This document shows, in pieces, positions 18,958 to 27,777 of a stretch of 64,000 bases of DNA. Below the pieces are notes generated by a model that saw only the letters and a program-made list of their open reading frames with translations, made no database searches and was not told the DNA's origin. Position numbers and translations under genes: made by a program. Positions within the stretch are counted from its first letter, which is position 1. Each line of letters begins with the position of its first letter. Source of the stretch: Streptomyces coffeae (GTDB taxonomy: Bacteria > Actinomycetota > Actinomycetes > Streptomycetales > Streptomycetaceae); NCBI RefSeq assembly GCF_016741875.1, contig NZ_JAERRF010000011.1:186001-250000 (forward strand). Direction: 5' to 3'.

Positions 18958-20295
18958 GTGGTGACCAGCACAAAACGCCGCGAGCACGACCGGCGCACCT
19001 ATGTCCTCGACACCAGCGTCCTGCTGGCCGACCCCAAAGCCATGGCCCGCTTCGACGAGCACGAAGTTGTGCTGCCCGTCGTCGTGGTCACGGAGCTGGA
19101 GGCCAAGCGGCACCATCCGGAGCTGGGGTACTTCGCCCGGCAGGCACTGCGCCTGCTGGATGAGTACCGCATCCGGTACGGCCGTCTGGACGCTCCGCTC
19201 CCGATCGGCGATCTGGGGGGCACCCTGCGTGTCGAGCTCAACCACTCCGACCCCGGTGTCCTGCCGGCCGCCTTCTGGAACCACGGCGGCCGGGTGGTGG
19301 ACAACGACTCGCGGATCCTCGCGGTCGCCAGAAACCTCCAGGCCGAGGGGTACGACGTCACCGTCGTCTCCAAGGATCTGCCGCTGCGCATCAAGGCGTC
19401 CTCGGTGGGGCTGCTCGCCGAGGAGTACCGCGCGGAGCTGGCGATCACCGACTCGGGCTGGACCGGGATGGCGGAGCTCGCCGTCTCCGCCGAGCAGGTG
19501 GACGACCTGTTCGCCGCCGAGACCGCGTACATCCCCGAGGCGGCCGAACTGCCGGTGCACACCGGGCTGGTCCTCCAGTCCGAGCGCGGCAAGGCGCTGG
19601 GCCGGGTCACCCCGGACGGGCAGGTGCGCCTGGTACGCGGTGACCGCGAGGCGTTCGGGATCCACGGCCGCAGCGCCGAGCAGCGCATCGCGCTGGATCT
19701 GCTGCTGGACCCGGAGGTCGGCATCCTCTCCATGGGCGGCCGGGCCGGTACGGGCAAGTCGGCGCTGGCGCTGTGCGCGGGGCTGGAAGCCGTGCTGGAG
19801 CGGCGGCAGCACCGCAAGGTGATGATCTTCCGTCCGCTGTACGCGGTGGGCGGGCAGGAGTTGGGCTATCTGCCCGGCAGCGAGGCGGAGAAGATGAGCC
19901 CCTGGGCTCAGGCGGTCTTCGACACGCTGTCCGCGGTGACCAGCTCCGAGGTGATCGAGGAGGTCGTGGAGCGCGGGATGCTGGAGGTGCTGCCGCTCAC
20001 CCATATCCGCGGCCGTTCGCTCCATGACGCCTTTGTGATCGTCGATGAGGCGCAGTCGCTCGAACGGAACGTCCTGCTGACCGTTTTGTCCCGCATCGGC
20101 GCCAACTCCCGGGTGGTTCTCACCCATGATGTGGCACAGCGGGACAATCTCCGCGTCGGGCGCTACGACGGTGTGGTGGCGGTGGTCGAAAAGCTCAAGG
20201 GCCACCCGCTGTTCGCACATGTCACCCTCAACCGCTCCGAGCGGTCGCCGATCGCGGCGCTGGTGACCGAAATGCTGGAGGACGGCCACATCTGA
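18958..20295 (+). CDS. PIN-PhoH fusion protein (PhoH2 type)
   Basis: 445 residues. Residues 12-150 are a PIN ribonuclease domain (YVLDTSVLLADP, VVVTELEAKR, DNDSRILAVA, with the acidic triad). Residues 240-445 are a PhoH ATPase/helicase-like domain with Walker A GRAGTGKSAL and Walker B FVIVDEAQSLE. PhoH2 proteins of actinobacteria couple RNA unwinding with cleavage. GTG 18958 or GTG 18961 could be the start; AGGGGG lies about 10 nt upstream. A strong terminator follows. Confidence 0.9.
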   Translation: MVTSTKRREHDRRTYVLDTSVLLADPKAMARFDEHEVVLPVVVVTELEAKRHHPELGYFARQALRLLDEYRIRYGRLDAPLPIGDLGGTLRVELNHSDPGVLPAAFWNHGGRVVDNDSRILAVARNLQAEGYDVTVVSKDLPLRIKASSVGLLAEEYRAELAITDSGWTGMAELAVSAEQVDDLFAAETAYIPEAAELPVHTGLVLQSERGKALGRVTPDGQVRLVRGDREAFGIHGRSAEQRIALDLLLDPEVGILSMGGRAGTGKSALALCAGLEAVLERRQHRKVMIFRPLYAVGGQELGYLPGSEAEKMSPWAQAVFDTLSAVTSSEVIEEVVERGMLEVLPLTHIRGRSLHDAFVIVDEAQSLERNVLLTVLSRIGANSRVVLTHDVAQRDNLRVGRYDGVVAVVEKLKGHPLFAHVTLNRSERSPIAALVTEMLEDGHI

Positions 20296-20332
20296 GCTGA
20301 TAGCGGCCGGTTGGGACCGGCATGAGCGACAG

Positions 20333-20374
20333 GACGCCGCGCGCAAGGGCCAAGGAGCCTAGCCGCGCGGCGTC
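20333..20374 (+). terminator. Terminator after the PIN-PhoH gene
   Basis: A perfect 11-bp inverted repeat (GACGCCGCGCG / CGCGCGGCGTC) separated by 20 nt, followed by TT, 38 bp after the stop. Confidence 0.75.
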
Positions 20375-20382
20375 TTGCCGCG

Positions 20383-20719
20383 TAGGGATTTCCAAAAATC
20401 CCTAGGGGTAAACGAGGTGTGAGCTTTCACACTCATCGGGGAATTGCCTCCGGGCATGCGCGTCCGGCAGTGTGTGGGTCCTGTCAGGCCCCGCATACGG
20501 CACACCGGTACCCCCAGCGGTACCGAACCGCAGCAGTACCAGAACTGAAGAGCGTTCGCCGTATGCCGCCCGAGCACCTCAGGGCTCCTCCCGCGGGAGG
20601 ACCCACCGGGCCCGTGCCTCCCGTGGCCAGCCAACCCCGCCGAGTATCACCGGGGACGGAACAAGGGGAGGTCAGCGCCAGGGGCACGATTGCGTCCGTG
20701 AGGTCACCTAAGCGGGCGA
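20383..20719 (+). promoter_or_regulatory. Long structured leader of the SLT hydrolase gene
   Basis: A 337-nt stretch without a credible gene. It starts with an AT-richer hairpin (TAGGGATTT / AAATCCCTA, 20383-20404). The last 100 nt (about 20620-20716) contain GCCGA, CGGAAC, GGGGA, GCCAGGGG and then CCGTGAGGTCACCTAAGCGG just before the ribosome binding site. These blocks occur in the same order as blocks of the c-di-AMP (ydaO) riboswitch, which often precedes cell-wall hydrolase genes in actinobacteria. The region between them is too short for a full copy, so the identity is uncertain. Confidence 0.35.
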
Positions 20720-20736
20720 TGCTGGAAGGAAACCGT

Positions 20737-21453
20737 GTGAGCCGGATTTCGGTCCGGGGATTCGCAGTGGCTTCGGCTACCGCGGTCACCACTGTGGGCG
20801 CCGTCGTCGGTGGTGTCGCCTCGGCTGGCGAGCAGAACGGCTCGTCCGACCCGATCGAGGCGACCGCTGCTGACTCGACGCTCCTCGCGGACATACCCGC
20901 CGGACAGCAGGCCGTGGCGCAGGGCGCGTCCCTGACGCAGCAGGCGGATGTGCAGTCCACCGCCGCCGACGCGGAGGCGAAGAAGTCCGCCGAGGAATCT
21001 GCCCGCAAGCAGGCGGCCAAGGACGCGCAGGCCAAGAAGGCCGCCGCGGACAAGGCAGCCGCCGAGAAGCTGGCCAAGGAGCGCGAGGAGAAGGAGCAGA
21101 AGGAGGTCGCCAGCCGTTCCGCGCAGCGTGACTCCGTCGACATCCCTCAGAAGGCCTCGTACACCATCGCCGAGACCCAGGCCATGGCGCGCCAGATGAT
21201 GGCCGGCGATCAGTTCCAGTGCTTCAGCAACATCGTGGACCACGAGAGCGGGTGGAACTACAAGGCCACCAACGCCTCGTCGGGTGCCTACGGTCTGGTC
21301 CAGGCGCTGCCGGGCTCCAAGATGGCCTCGGCCGGTGCCGACTGGCAGACCAACCCGGCCACCCAGATCAAGTGGGGTCTGAACTACATGAACGAGCGCT
21401 ACGACAGCCCGTGTGGCGCCTGGGACTTCTGGCAGGCCAACCACTGGTACTGA
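20737..21453 (+). CDS. Secreted SLT-type cell-wall hydrolase
   Basis: 238 residues. The signal peptide (AVASATAVTTVGAVVGGVASA) is followed by a long Ala/Lys/Glu-rich helical segment (about 75-135), probably a coiled coil. The C-terminal lysozyme-like domain (150-238) has FSNIVDHESGWNY with the catalytic Glu, ASSGAYGLVQALPGSKM and the terminal DFWQANHWY common in Streptomyces transglycosylases. GTG 20737 was chosen because GGAAGGAAA lies 6 nt upstream; an ATG at 20719 lacks this. It should cut peptidoglycan during growth or germination. The long leader suggests RNA-level control. Confidence 0.9.
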   Translation: MSRISVRGFAVASATAVTTVGAVVGGVASAGEQNGSSDPIEATAADSTLLADIPAGQQAVAQGASLTQQADVQSTAADAEAKKSAEESARKQAAKDAQAKKAAADKAAAEKLAKEREEKEQKEVASRSAQRDSVDIPQKASYTIAETQAMARQMMAGDQFQCFSNIVDHESGWNYKATNASSGAYGLVQALPGSKMASAGADWQTNPATQIKWGLNYMNERYDSPCGAWDFWQANHWY

Positions 21454-21494
21454 TCGGGACCGGCCGCACGGCCGACACCGACCAACGAGCTTCG

Positions 21495-21528
21495 CGAAAC
21501 CCCCGGCCGCACCCGGTCGGGGGTTTCG
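21495..21528 (+). terminator. Terminator after the SLT hydrolase gene
   Basis: A 15-bp stem (CGAAACCCCCGGCCG / CGGTCGGGGGTTTCG, one G-U pair), loop CACC, followed by TCTT. Confidence 0.85.
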
Positions 21529-21590
21529 TCTTCCCTCAGCCGGTAACGTCGTCGCGACGGCAGAGGGGAAACGGGGGTAGGAAAAGAACA

Positions 21591-23060
21591 ATGTCCAGAT
21601 TGCCGCAATGGGTGGGCAGGCTGGGAGCCGGACTGTCCCGGCTCGCCACCCGGCTCGAAACCCAGCAGGCCGCCGCCGGCGCCGACGAAGGCGCCGCGAG
21701 CGCCTCGTCCTCCGGTGCGAGCGGCCCAGGTGGATCCGGCCCGCCGGACGCCGGCGCCGCGTCGTCGTCCTCCGGGGCGCCCGGTTCCGGTACGGGGGAG
21801 GGCGGAACCGCCGGTCCGGAGCCGCCCGTCAGCGTTCCCGCCCCGCCCGCCTACGCGCCCGCCGTCACCGCCCGGCCCGATCCGGTGGCCACCGTGCCCT
21901 GGGGTGTGCGGGTCGCCGCCGAGGCCGGATGGCGGCTGCTGGTGCTCGCCGGAACGGTCTGGGTGCTGATGCGCGTCATCAGCTCCATCCAGCTGGTGGT
22001 GCTCTCCTTCACGGTGGCCCTGCTCATCACCGCGCTGCTGGAGCCGACCGTCACCCGGTTCCGCAACCGCGGCGTACCCCGTGGCCTGGCGACGGCCATC
22101 ACCTTCATCGGCGGCTTTGTCGTCATGGGGCTGGTGATCTGGTTTGTCGTCTGGCAGGTGATGGAGAACATCGACGAGGTCTCCCGCAAGGTCCAGGACG
22201 GTATCGACGATCTGCGCCGCTGGCTGCTGCACAGCCCGTTCCATGTGACCGAGGCCCAGATCAACCACATCGCCAAGTCGCTGCGCGAGGCGGTCGGCGC
22301 CAACACCGAGGAGATCACCTCGGCCGGTCTTGAGGGCGTGACGGTTGTTGTCGAGGTGCTGACCGGCGTTCTGCTGACGATGTTCAGCACGCTGTTTCTG
22401 CTCTACGACGGACCGCGGATCTGGAGCTGGACGCTGAAACTGGTCCCGGCCGCCGCCCGCGAGGGCGTGGCGGGCGCGGGCCCGCGGGCCTGGGCCACCC
22501 TGACCGCCTATGTGCGCGGCACGGTGATCGTGGCTCTGATCGACGCGATCTTCATCGGGGTCGGGCTGTTCTTCCTCCATGTGCCGATGGCGGTCCCGCT
22601 CGCCGTCTTCATCTTCCTCTTCGCCTTCATCCCGCTGGTGGGTGCGGTGGTCTCCGGCGCGCTGGCGGTCGTGGTCGCGCTGGTCACCCAGGGCGTGTTC
22701 ACCGGGGCGATGGTGCTGCTGGTGGTGCTGGCCGTCCAGCAGATCGAGGGCCATGTCCTCCAGCCGTTCATCCTCGGCCGGGCGGTGCGGGTCCATCCGC
22801 TGGCCGTGGTGCTCTCGGTCGCGGGCGGTTCGCTGATCGGCGGGATCGGTGGCGCGGTGGTCGCCGTACCGCTGGTGGCGGTGGCCAATACGGTCGTCGG
22901 CTATCTGCATGCCTACAACAAGGAGAACGCGATGCGGGCGGTCCCCGGACCGCACGGTGCCACCGCTGTTGCGGTGGCCCCCACCGTGCCCCCGTCGACC
23001 GCGCCGCCGGGGGAGGCCGCCGAGGGCAAGAACGCGGGCAAGAACGAAAACAAGTCCTAG
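21591..23060 (+). CDS. AI-2E family membrane transporter
   Basis: 489 residues. The first 100 are Ala/Gly/Ser/Pro-rich and cytoplasmic-looking. A membrane domain with about seven or eight helices (115-455) follows the AI-2E/UPF0118 pattern, including LVVLSFTVALLITALLEP, the soluble loop VSRKVQDGIDDLRRWL and LVVLAVQQIEGHVLQPFILG. The tail is Lys/Asn-rich (KNAGKNENKS). Family members are implicated in export of small molecules or in ion exchange; the substrate here is unknown. ATG 21591 follows GGGGGTAGGAAAAG. Confidence 0.85.
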   Translation: MSRLPQWVGRLGAGLSRLATRLETQQAAAGADEGAASASSSGASGPGGSGPPDAGAASSSSGAPGSGTGEGGTAGPEPPVSVPAPPAYAPAVTARPDPVATVPWGVRVAAEAGWRLLVLAGTVWVLMRVISSIQLVVLSFTVALLITALLEPTVTRFRNRGVPRGLATAITFIGGFVVMGLVIWFVVWQVMENIDEVSRKVQDGIDDLRRWLLHSPFHVTEAQINHIAKSLREAVGANTEEITSAGLEGVTVVVEVLTGVLLTMFSTLFLLYDGPRIWSWTLKLVPAAAREGVAGAGPRAWATLTAYVRGTVIVALIDAIFIGVGLFFLHVPMAVPLAVFIFLFAFIPLVGAVVSGALAVVVALVTQGVFTGAMVLLVVLAVQQIEGHVLQPFILGRAVRVHPLAVVLSVAGGSLIGGIGGAVVAVPLVAVANTVVGYLHAYNKENAMRAVPGPHGATAVAVAPTVPPSTAPPGEAAEGKNAGKNENKS

Positions 23061-23070
23061 GGCATCGATG

Positions 23071-23114
23071 ACGAGGAGGGGCGCCCCACCGACTGGTGGG
23101 GCGCCCCTCCTCGT
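23071..23114. terminator. Bidirectional terminator, 20-bp perfect stem
   Basis: ACGAGGAGGGGCGCCCCACC pairs perfectly with its complement across a 4-nt loop (GACT). It serves the AI-2E gene and the convergent ahpD gene. Confidence 0.9.
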
Positions 23115-23137
23115 ATGCGCTACCGGTGCCGCTGGGC

Positions 23138-23677
23138 TCAGGCGCCCGCGGCGAGGGTGGCCTCGGCGTCCAGGGTGGCGCCGACGGCCTGGAGCACAGC
23201 AGCGATCTTGAAGGCTTCCTGGATCGTCTCGCGGTCCAGGCCCGCCTTGCGGAGCACCTGCTCATGCGAGTCCAGGCACATACCGCAGCCGTTGATCGCC
23301 GACACGGCCAGCGACCACAGCTCGAAGTCGACCTTCTCCACACCCGGGTTGCCGATGATGTTCATCCGCAGACCCGCGCGCAGGTTGTGGTACTCCGGGT
23401 CGGACAGCAGATGCCGGGTCCGGTAGTAGACGTTGTTCATCGCCATGATGGCGGCGGCCGACTTGGCGGCGGTGTAAGCCTCCGGCGACAGGTTGGCCTT
23501 GGCCTCCGGCTCCAGCTCCGACAGCACCCGCGGCGAACGCGAGGCGATCGCGCAGGCGAGCACGGTGCCCCACAGCTGCTGCTGCGGCAGCTCGGAGTTG
23601 CCGATCACCGAACCGAGGTTCAGCTTGAGGTCCTTGGCGTAGTCCGGAAGCGCGGACTTCAGCGCATCGAGTGCCAT
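23138..23677 (-). CDS. ahpD: Alkyl hydroperoxide reductase AhpD
   Basis: 179 residues. The carboxymuconolactone decarboxylase-like fold carries the redox pair in INGCGMCLDSHEQVLRKAGL, where the CxxC and following His form the AhpD active site. MNNVYYRTRHLL and RAGLRMNIIGNPG match the family. AhpD passes electrons to AhpC in actinobacteria. It lies 11 bp downstream of ahpC on the same strand, so they form one operon, and it is divergent from oxyR. Confidence 0.95.
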   Translation of the reverse strand: MALDALKSALPDYAKDLKLNLGSVIGNSELPQQQLWGTVLACAIASRSPRVLSELEPEAKANLSPEAYTAAKSAAAIMAMNNVYYRTRHLLSDPEYHNLRAGLRMNIIGNPGVEKVDFELWSLAVSAINGCGMCLDSHEQVLRKAGLDRETIQEAFKIAAVLQAVGATLDAEATLAAGA

Positions 23678-23688
23678 ATCAGCTCACC

Positions 23689-24243
23689 TTACTCGCCGGA
23701 GAGGAGCTTGACCGGGTCGAGGGTGTCCTCGCCCTTGCTCCAGTTGCACGGGCACAGCTCGTCGGTCTGGAGGGCGTCCAGCACCCGCAGGACCTCCTTG
23801 GGGTTACGGCCCACGGAACCGGCCGTCACCATGGTGAACTGGATCTCGTTGTTCGGGTCCACGATGAAGACGGCGCGCTGCGCGAAGCCGTCCTCGCCCT
23901 CGATGCCGAGGTCGCGCATCAGCTCGTGCTTGGAGTCGGCCAGCATCGGGAAGGGCAGGTCACGCAGGTCGGCGTGGTCCTTGCGCCAGGCGTGGTGGAC
24001 GAACTCGGAGTCGCCGGAGAAGCCGAGGATCTGCGCGTCACGGTCGGCGAACTCGTCGTTCAGCTTGCCGAACGCCGCGATCTCGGTCGGGCACACGAAG
24101 GTGAAGTCCTTGGGCCACGCGAAGACGACCTTCCACTTGCCCTCGTAGGACTTGTGGTTGATCTGCTCGAACTCCTTGCCGCTCTCCAGCGAGACACAGG
24201 CGGTCAGATCGAACTGGGGGAACTTGTCACCGACAGTGAGCAC
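23689..24243 (-). CDS. ahpC: Alkyl hydroperoxide reductase AhpC (peroxiredoxin)
   Basis: 184 residues of the AhpC/Prx1 type. The peroxidatic Cys is in FTFVCPTEIAAF near residue 60 and the resolving Cys is in LCPCNWSKGEDTL near residues 170-175. It reduces peroxides and is recycled through AhpD. The start ATG follows AAGGAGAG. The 138 bp separating it from the oxyR start should contain the OxyR-controlled promoters of both units. Confidence 0.95.
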   Translation of the reverse strand: MLTVGDKFPQFDLTACVSLESGKEFEQINHKSYEGKWKVVFAWPKDFTFVCPTEIAAFGKLNDEFADRDAQILGFSGDSEFVHHAWRKDHADLRDLPFPMLADSKHELMRDLGIEGEDGFAQRAVFIVDPNNEIQFTMVTAGSVGRNPKEVLRVLDALQTDELCPCNWSKGEDTLDPVKLLSGE

Positions 24244-24381
24244 GCGCTCTCCTTGCAGCTTTCGGATAGGAAACCCTTTTGATCTGGGATTCCATGGGGT
24301 TGGACGGCTCTCACCCTTGCACAGCTGGCATTGATCAGTGAAATAGCTAGACTCGGTGCTGTTGATTGGAGGTGGTTATCA

Positions 24382-25335
24382 GTGGCTGTGCCCACCACAC
24401 CCGGCAAGCCACGGCAGCCCAGCCTGTCCCAGCTCAGAGCCTTCGCGGCGGTCGCGGAGCATCTGCACTTCCGGGACGCCGCGGCGGCCATCGGCATGAG
24501 CCAGCCCGCGCTCTCCGGGGCCGTCGCCGCCCTGGAGGAGACCCTCGGGGTGCAGCTGCTGGAGCGTACGACGCGGAAGGTACTGCTCAGCCCGGCGGGG
24601 GAGCGGCTCGCGGCCCGGGCCCGTACCGTCCTGGAGGCGGTCGGTGAGCTGCTGGAGGAGGCGGAGGCGGCCCGGGCGCCGTTCACGGGGGTGCTGCGGC
24701 TCGGAGTGATCCCGACCGTGGCGCCGTATCTGCTGCCCACCGTGCTGCGGCTGGTGCACCGGAACTACCCCGACCTCGATCTCCAGGTGTACGAGGAGCA
24801 GACCGCCTCACTGCTGGACGGGCTGGCCCACGGACGGCTGGATCTGCTGCTGCTCGCGGTGCCGCTCGGTGCCCCCGGCGTGGTCGAGCTGCCGCTCTTC
24901 GACGAGGACTTCGTGCTGGTCATGCCGCAGGACCACTGGCTGGGCGGGCGCAGCGACATCCCGCGCGAGGCGCTCAAGGAGCTGGATCTGCTGCTGCTGG
25001 ACGAGGGCCACTGTCTGCGGGATCAGGCGCTGGACATCTGCCGGGAGGCGGGCCGGACCGAGGGCGCCCCGGTGACCACCAGTGCCGCCGGGCTGGCCAC
25101 GCTGGTGCAACTGGTCGCGGGCGGCCTCGGGGTGACCCTGCTGCCGCGCACCGCGCTGCGGGTGGAGACCGGTCGCGGCGACCATCTGACCACCGGCTAT
25201 TTCGCCGACCCGGCGCCCGCCCGGCGGATCGCCCTGGCCATGCGCGCGGGCGCCGCGCGGGCGGAGGAGTTCGCATCGTTCGCCTCCGCGCTGCGCGACG
25301 CCCTGCGCCCGCTGCCGGTGCGCATCACCCCGTAA
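24382..25335 (+). CDS. oxyR: Peroxide-sensing LysR regulator OxyR
   Basis: 317 residues from GTG 24382, chosen because GGAGGTGG lies upstream; an in-frame ATG at 24331 would add 17 residues without a ribosome binding site. The N-terminal LysR helix-turn-helix (SLSQLRAFAAVAEHLHFRDA) is followed by an effector domain. The redox cysteines are at 211 and 220 in GHCLRDQALDIC, the same spacing as the Cys199/Cys208 pair of E. coli OxyR. It should activate ahpC-ahpD on peroxide stress. ATAG-type elements occur in the shared upstream region but no full operator was assigned. Confidence 0.95.
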   Translation: MAVPTTPGKPRQPSLSQLRAFAAVAEHLHFRDAAAAIGMSQPALSGAVAALEETLGVQLLERTTRKVLLSPAGERLAARARTVLEAVGELLEEAEAARAPFTGVLRLGVIPTVAPYLLPTVLRLVHRNYPDLDLQVYEEQTASLLDGLAHGRLDLLLLAVPLGAPGVVELPLFDEDFVLVMPQDHWLGGRSDIPREALKELDLLLLDEGHCLRDQALDICREAGRTEGAPVTTSAAGLATLVQLVAGGLGVTLLPRTALRVETGRGDHLTTGYFADPAPARRIALAMRAGAARAEEFASFASALRDALRPLPVRITP

Positions 25336-25365
25336 TGCGCACCGGCCCCCGTGGGGCTTCCGCCG

Positions 25366-27777
25366 TCACTCGGTACGCAGCCCCTCCGGGCGCATCATGC
25401 GCCACAGGGGCGGCAGACTGACCAGGGTCACCAGGAGGATGACGCCCGCGCCCACGCCGTTCATCAGGGTCAGGCTCGACCAGTCCACGGCCCAGGGCCC
25501 GTTGACCATCTTCAGCAGCATCGTGCCCAGTGCGAGCCCGCCCGCGGTGGACAAAGCCAGGCCCAGGATCACGGGAACGGCGGTCTGCCACAGCACGGAC
25601 CAGCTGAGCGTGGCGCGGCGGGTGCCGAAGGCCACCAGGACGGACAGCAGCCGCTTGCGATCGCGCAGTTGCTCCAGCATCGAGACGATCATGCTCGCCC
25701 CGATGAGCACCAGAGTCGCGGTGGCGCCGATGAACAGCCCCTTGCGGAGCATCGTGAACTGATTGGACTTCGAGGTGCTGACCAGCGTGTAGGAGTCGGT
25801 CGTCGGGGACAGTGCCGCACTGGTGTTGCGCGCGTACTCGATCGCATCCGGCACCTTCGGGTCCAGCCGCAGCAGGACCTGGGCCGTGGGATCGGTGAGC
25901 CGGGAGACATCGAGGGCGCCGGGTGTGGCCAGCACACCGGGGCTCTCGAAGCCCGCTGCGTCCGGCTTCGTGGTCACGGTCTTGGCCGAGCGCGGGACGG
26001 TCCACAGCCTCGGGTTCTTCGTGACCGGATAGCCGTCCTTGTCCAGCCGCAGATTGACCTGCACACCGGGCTTGAGGAACGAGGGTTCGTCCGCGGGGTA
26101 GGCATTGGACGTGGCCACGAAGACATCGCCGTCGGAGCAGCGGCTGAGGTTGGCCATCTCGCGCAGCGTGGCGCAGTCGCCGACTGTGACCGTCTCCACC
26201 GGGGCTTCCCCATCCACCTTCTTGTTGGGATGGGCCTCGCCCACGGACCCGGAGGTGGTGCCGAGCACCTGGCGCACACCCTTGGTGGCGCGGTACTTGG
26301 CGAAGGCGGCGTTGGCCTGGGCACCGTTGTCGACCCGGACGCTCGCGCCCATCTGGGCGCGGCCAGGGTCCTGACCGGTGGACTTCGTCTCGTTGCTCTG
26401 CACGCTGGCGAAGAGCATCTGGAGCGCGATCGCCCCGGCGACGGCGACGGTGATGCCGCTCACCGCACGGGCCGCCGTCCCGCTGCTGAGCTGGAGTCGC
26501 CGGGTGGCGAGCTGCCAGGGCACCGGGCCCTTGCTGAACCGTTCGACGACGGCCTCGACCAGCCAGGGCAGCATCGCGGTGAGGCCGATCAGCAGCAGGA
26601 CCGCACCGGCCGCCGCCTGGTACCCCTCGAGGTCGCTGCTCCTACTGGTGGCGCCGTAGCCGCCCGCGAGCGGCACCAGCAGACCGATGCCCAGCACCGG
26701 CAGCAGCAGCCGCCACCACAGCCTGCGCCGACGGGGTTTGGCATTGCGTACGACGCCCAGCGGCTCGATGGCGATCCCGCGCAGCGCGGCCAGGGTGACG
26801 AGCACGGCCGAGCTGGGCACGACGAGCGCGATCAGCAGCATCAATGGCACGGACGGACGGATGTCGGAGGCGAAGAAGCTGATGTCGTCCAGCACGACCG
26901 TGCTGGCCAGCTCCCGCAGTCCCAGGAACAGCGCGCCACCGGTCAGCAGTCCGAGGAGCGAGCCGACGAGCGACTCCCCGGCCGCGACCCGCCGGGTCAT
27001 CCGGCTGTCCGCGCCCACCAGGCGCAGCGCGGCCAGCCGCCGGTCGCGCCGCTCGCCGCCGAAGCGCGCGGCCGTGGCGATGAAGATCAGGACCGGCAGC
27101 AGCAGCACCACACAGCCGATGATGACGACCAGCAGGATCCCGGGGTTCAGCTCCTTGGTCGAGGGAGGAGTGCCCCAGTGGTCGATGCGGTACCCGGCGT
27201 CGTTCCGGAACGCCGCGCCGTCGACGCCCGCGTAGTACCGCAGATCGGCCGGGCCGGACAGTCCGCTGTCGGCGATGGTGCCGACGACGCGGTAGGGCAG
27301 CCGCTCACGCAGCAGCTCGTTGTCGGCGAGGAGCTTCTTCAGCGCGGGGGAGACCCACATCTCACCGGGGGCCGGGACCCGGTCCACCCCCGGGGGCCTG
27401 GGCGGGTGGTTCCCGTCGGGAGCCAGCACCTTGCCCTCGATGTCCTCCGAGCGGAACGTGGTGTTCGCGTCGGCGACCCTGAGGGTGTCCGGTCCCGCCG
27501 CAACCTCGGTGTTGGGAACGGTGTCGTAGGTCGAGCGGGCCGCGCCCCGGTCGTCACGGAGGCTGTAGGCGTTGGGGGCGGAGGCGGCGAACAGCAGCAG
27601 TGCCACGCCGAGCCCCACCCCGACCGCCGTCATGATCGTCCTGGCCCAGCTCTCCCGGCCGCCGGTGACCGCGAAGCGGGCGCCCATGGCGAGATCGGCG
27701 GCCCAGCGGGCGATGGCGCCGCGCGGCTCGGGCTCCGGGCGCTGAGGTGGTGCGGTGGCGGTCTCCTGGGTGGTCAT
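25366..27777 (-). CDS. FtsX-family ABC transporter permease
   Basis: 803 residues with about ten membrane helices in two FtsX/MacB-like units. The first lies near residues 45-65 and 215-330 (VVIIGCVVLLLPVLIFIA, RRDRRLAALRLVGADSRMTRR). The second lies near 440-460 and 680-800 (DRKRLLSVLVAFGTRRATL). A large external domain lies between them in each half. The ATP-binding partner overlaps it by 4 nt upstream. Such transporters often move lipids or peptides, or provide antimicrobial resistance, under a PadR-type regulator; the substrate is unknown. Confidence 0.88.
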   Translation of the reverse strand: MTTQETATAPPQRPEPEPRGAIARWAADLAMGARFAVTGGRESWARTIMTAVGVGLGVALLLFAASAPNAYSLRDDRGAARSTYDTVPNTEVAAGPDTLRVADANTTFRSEDIEGKVLAPDGNHPPRPPGVDRVPAPGEMWVSPALKKLLADNELLRERLPYRVVGTIADSGLSGPADLRYYAGVDGAAFRNDAGYRIDHWGTPPSTKELNPGILLVVIIGCVVLLLPVLIFIATAARFGGERRDRRLAALRLVGADSRMTRRVAAGESLVGSLLGLLTGGALFLGLRELASTVVLDDISFFASDIRPSVPLMLLIALVVPSSAVLVTLAALRGIAIEPLGVVRNAKPRRRRLWWRLLLPVLGIGLLVPLAGGYGATSRSSDLEGYQAAAGAVLLLIGLTAMLPWLVEAVVERFSKGPVPWQLATRRLQLSSGTAARAVSGITVAVAGAIALQMLFASVQSNETKSTGQDPGRAQMGASVRVDNGAQANAAFAKYRATKGVRQVLGTTSGSVGEAHPNKKVDGEAPVETVTVGDCATLREMANLSRCSDGDVFVATSNAYPADEPSFLKPGVQVNLRLDKDGYPVTKNPRLWTVPRSAKTVTTKPDAAGFESPGVLATPGALDVSRLTDPTAQVLLRLDPKVPDAIEYARNTSAALSPTTDSYTLVSTSKSNQFTMLRKGLFIGATATLVLIGASMIVSMLEQLRDRKRLLSVLVAFGTRRATLSWSVLWQTAVPVILGLALSTAGGLALGTMLLKMVNGPWAVDWSSLTLMNGVGAGVILLVTLVSLPPLWRMMRPEGLRTE

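Noticed and set aside
18620..18964. A 114-codon open frame between the cis-prenyltransferase and PIN-PhoH genes
   Set aside because: It begins right after a terminator, lacks a ribosome binding site and resembles no known family.
24244..24381. A precise OxyR operator between ahpC and oxyR
   Set aside because: ATAG-like tetramers are present, but the four-element spacing expected for OxyR could not be laid out convincingly by eye.
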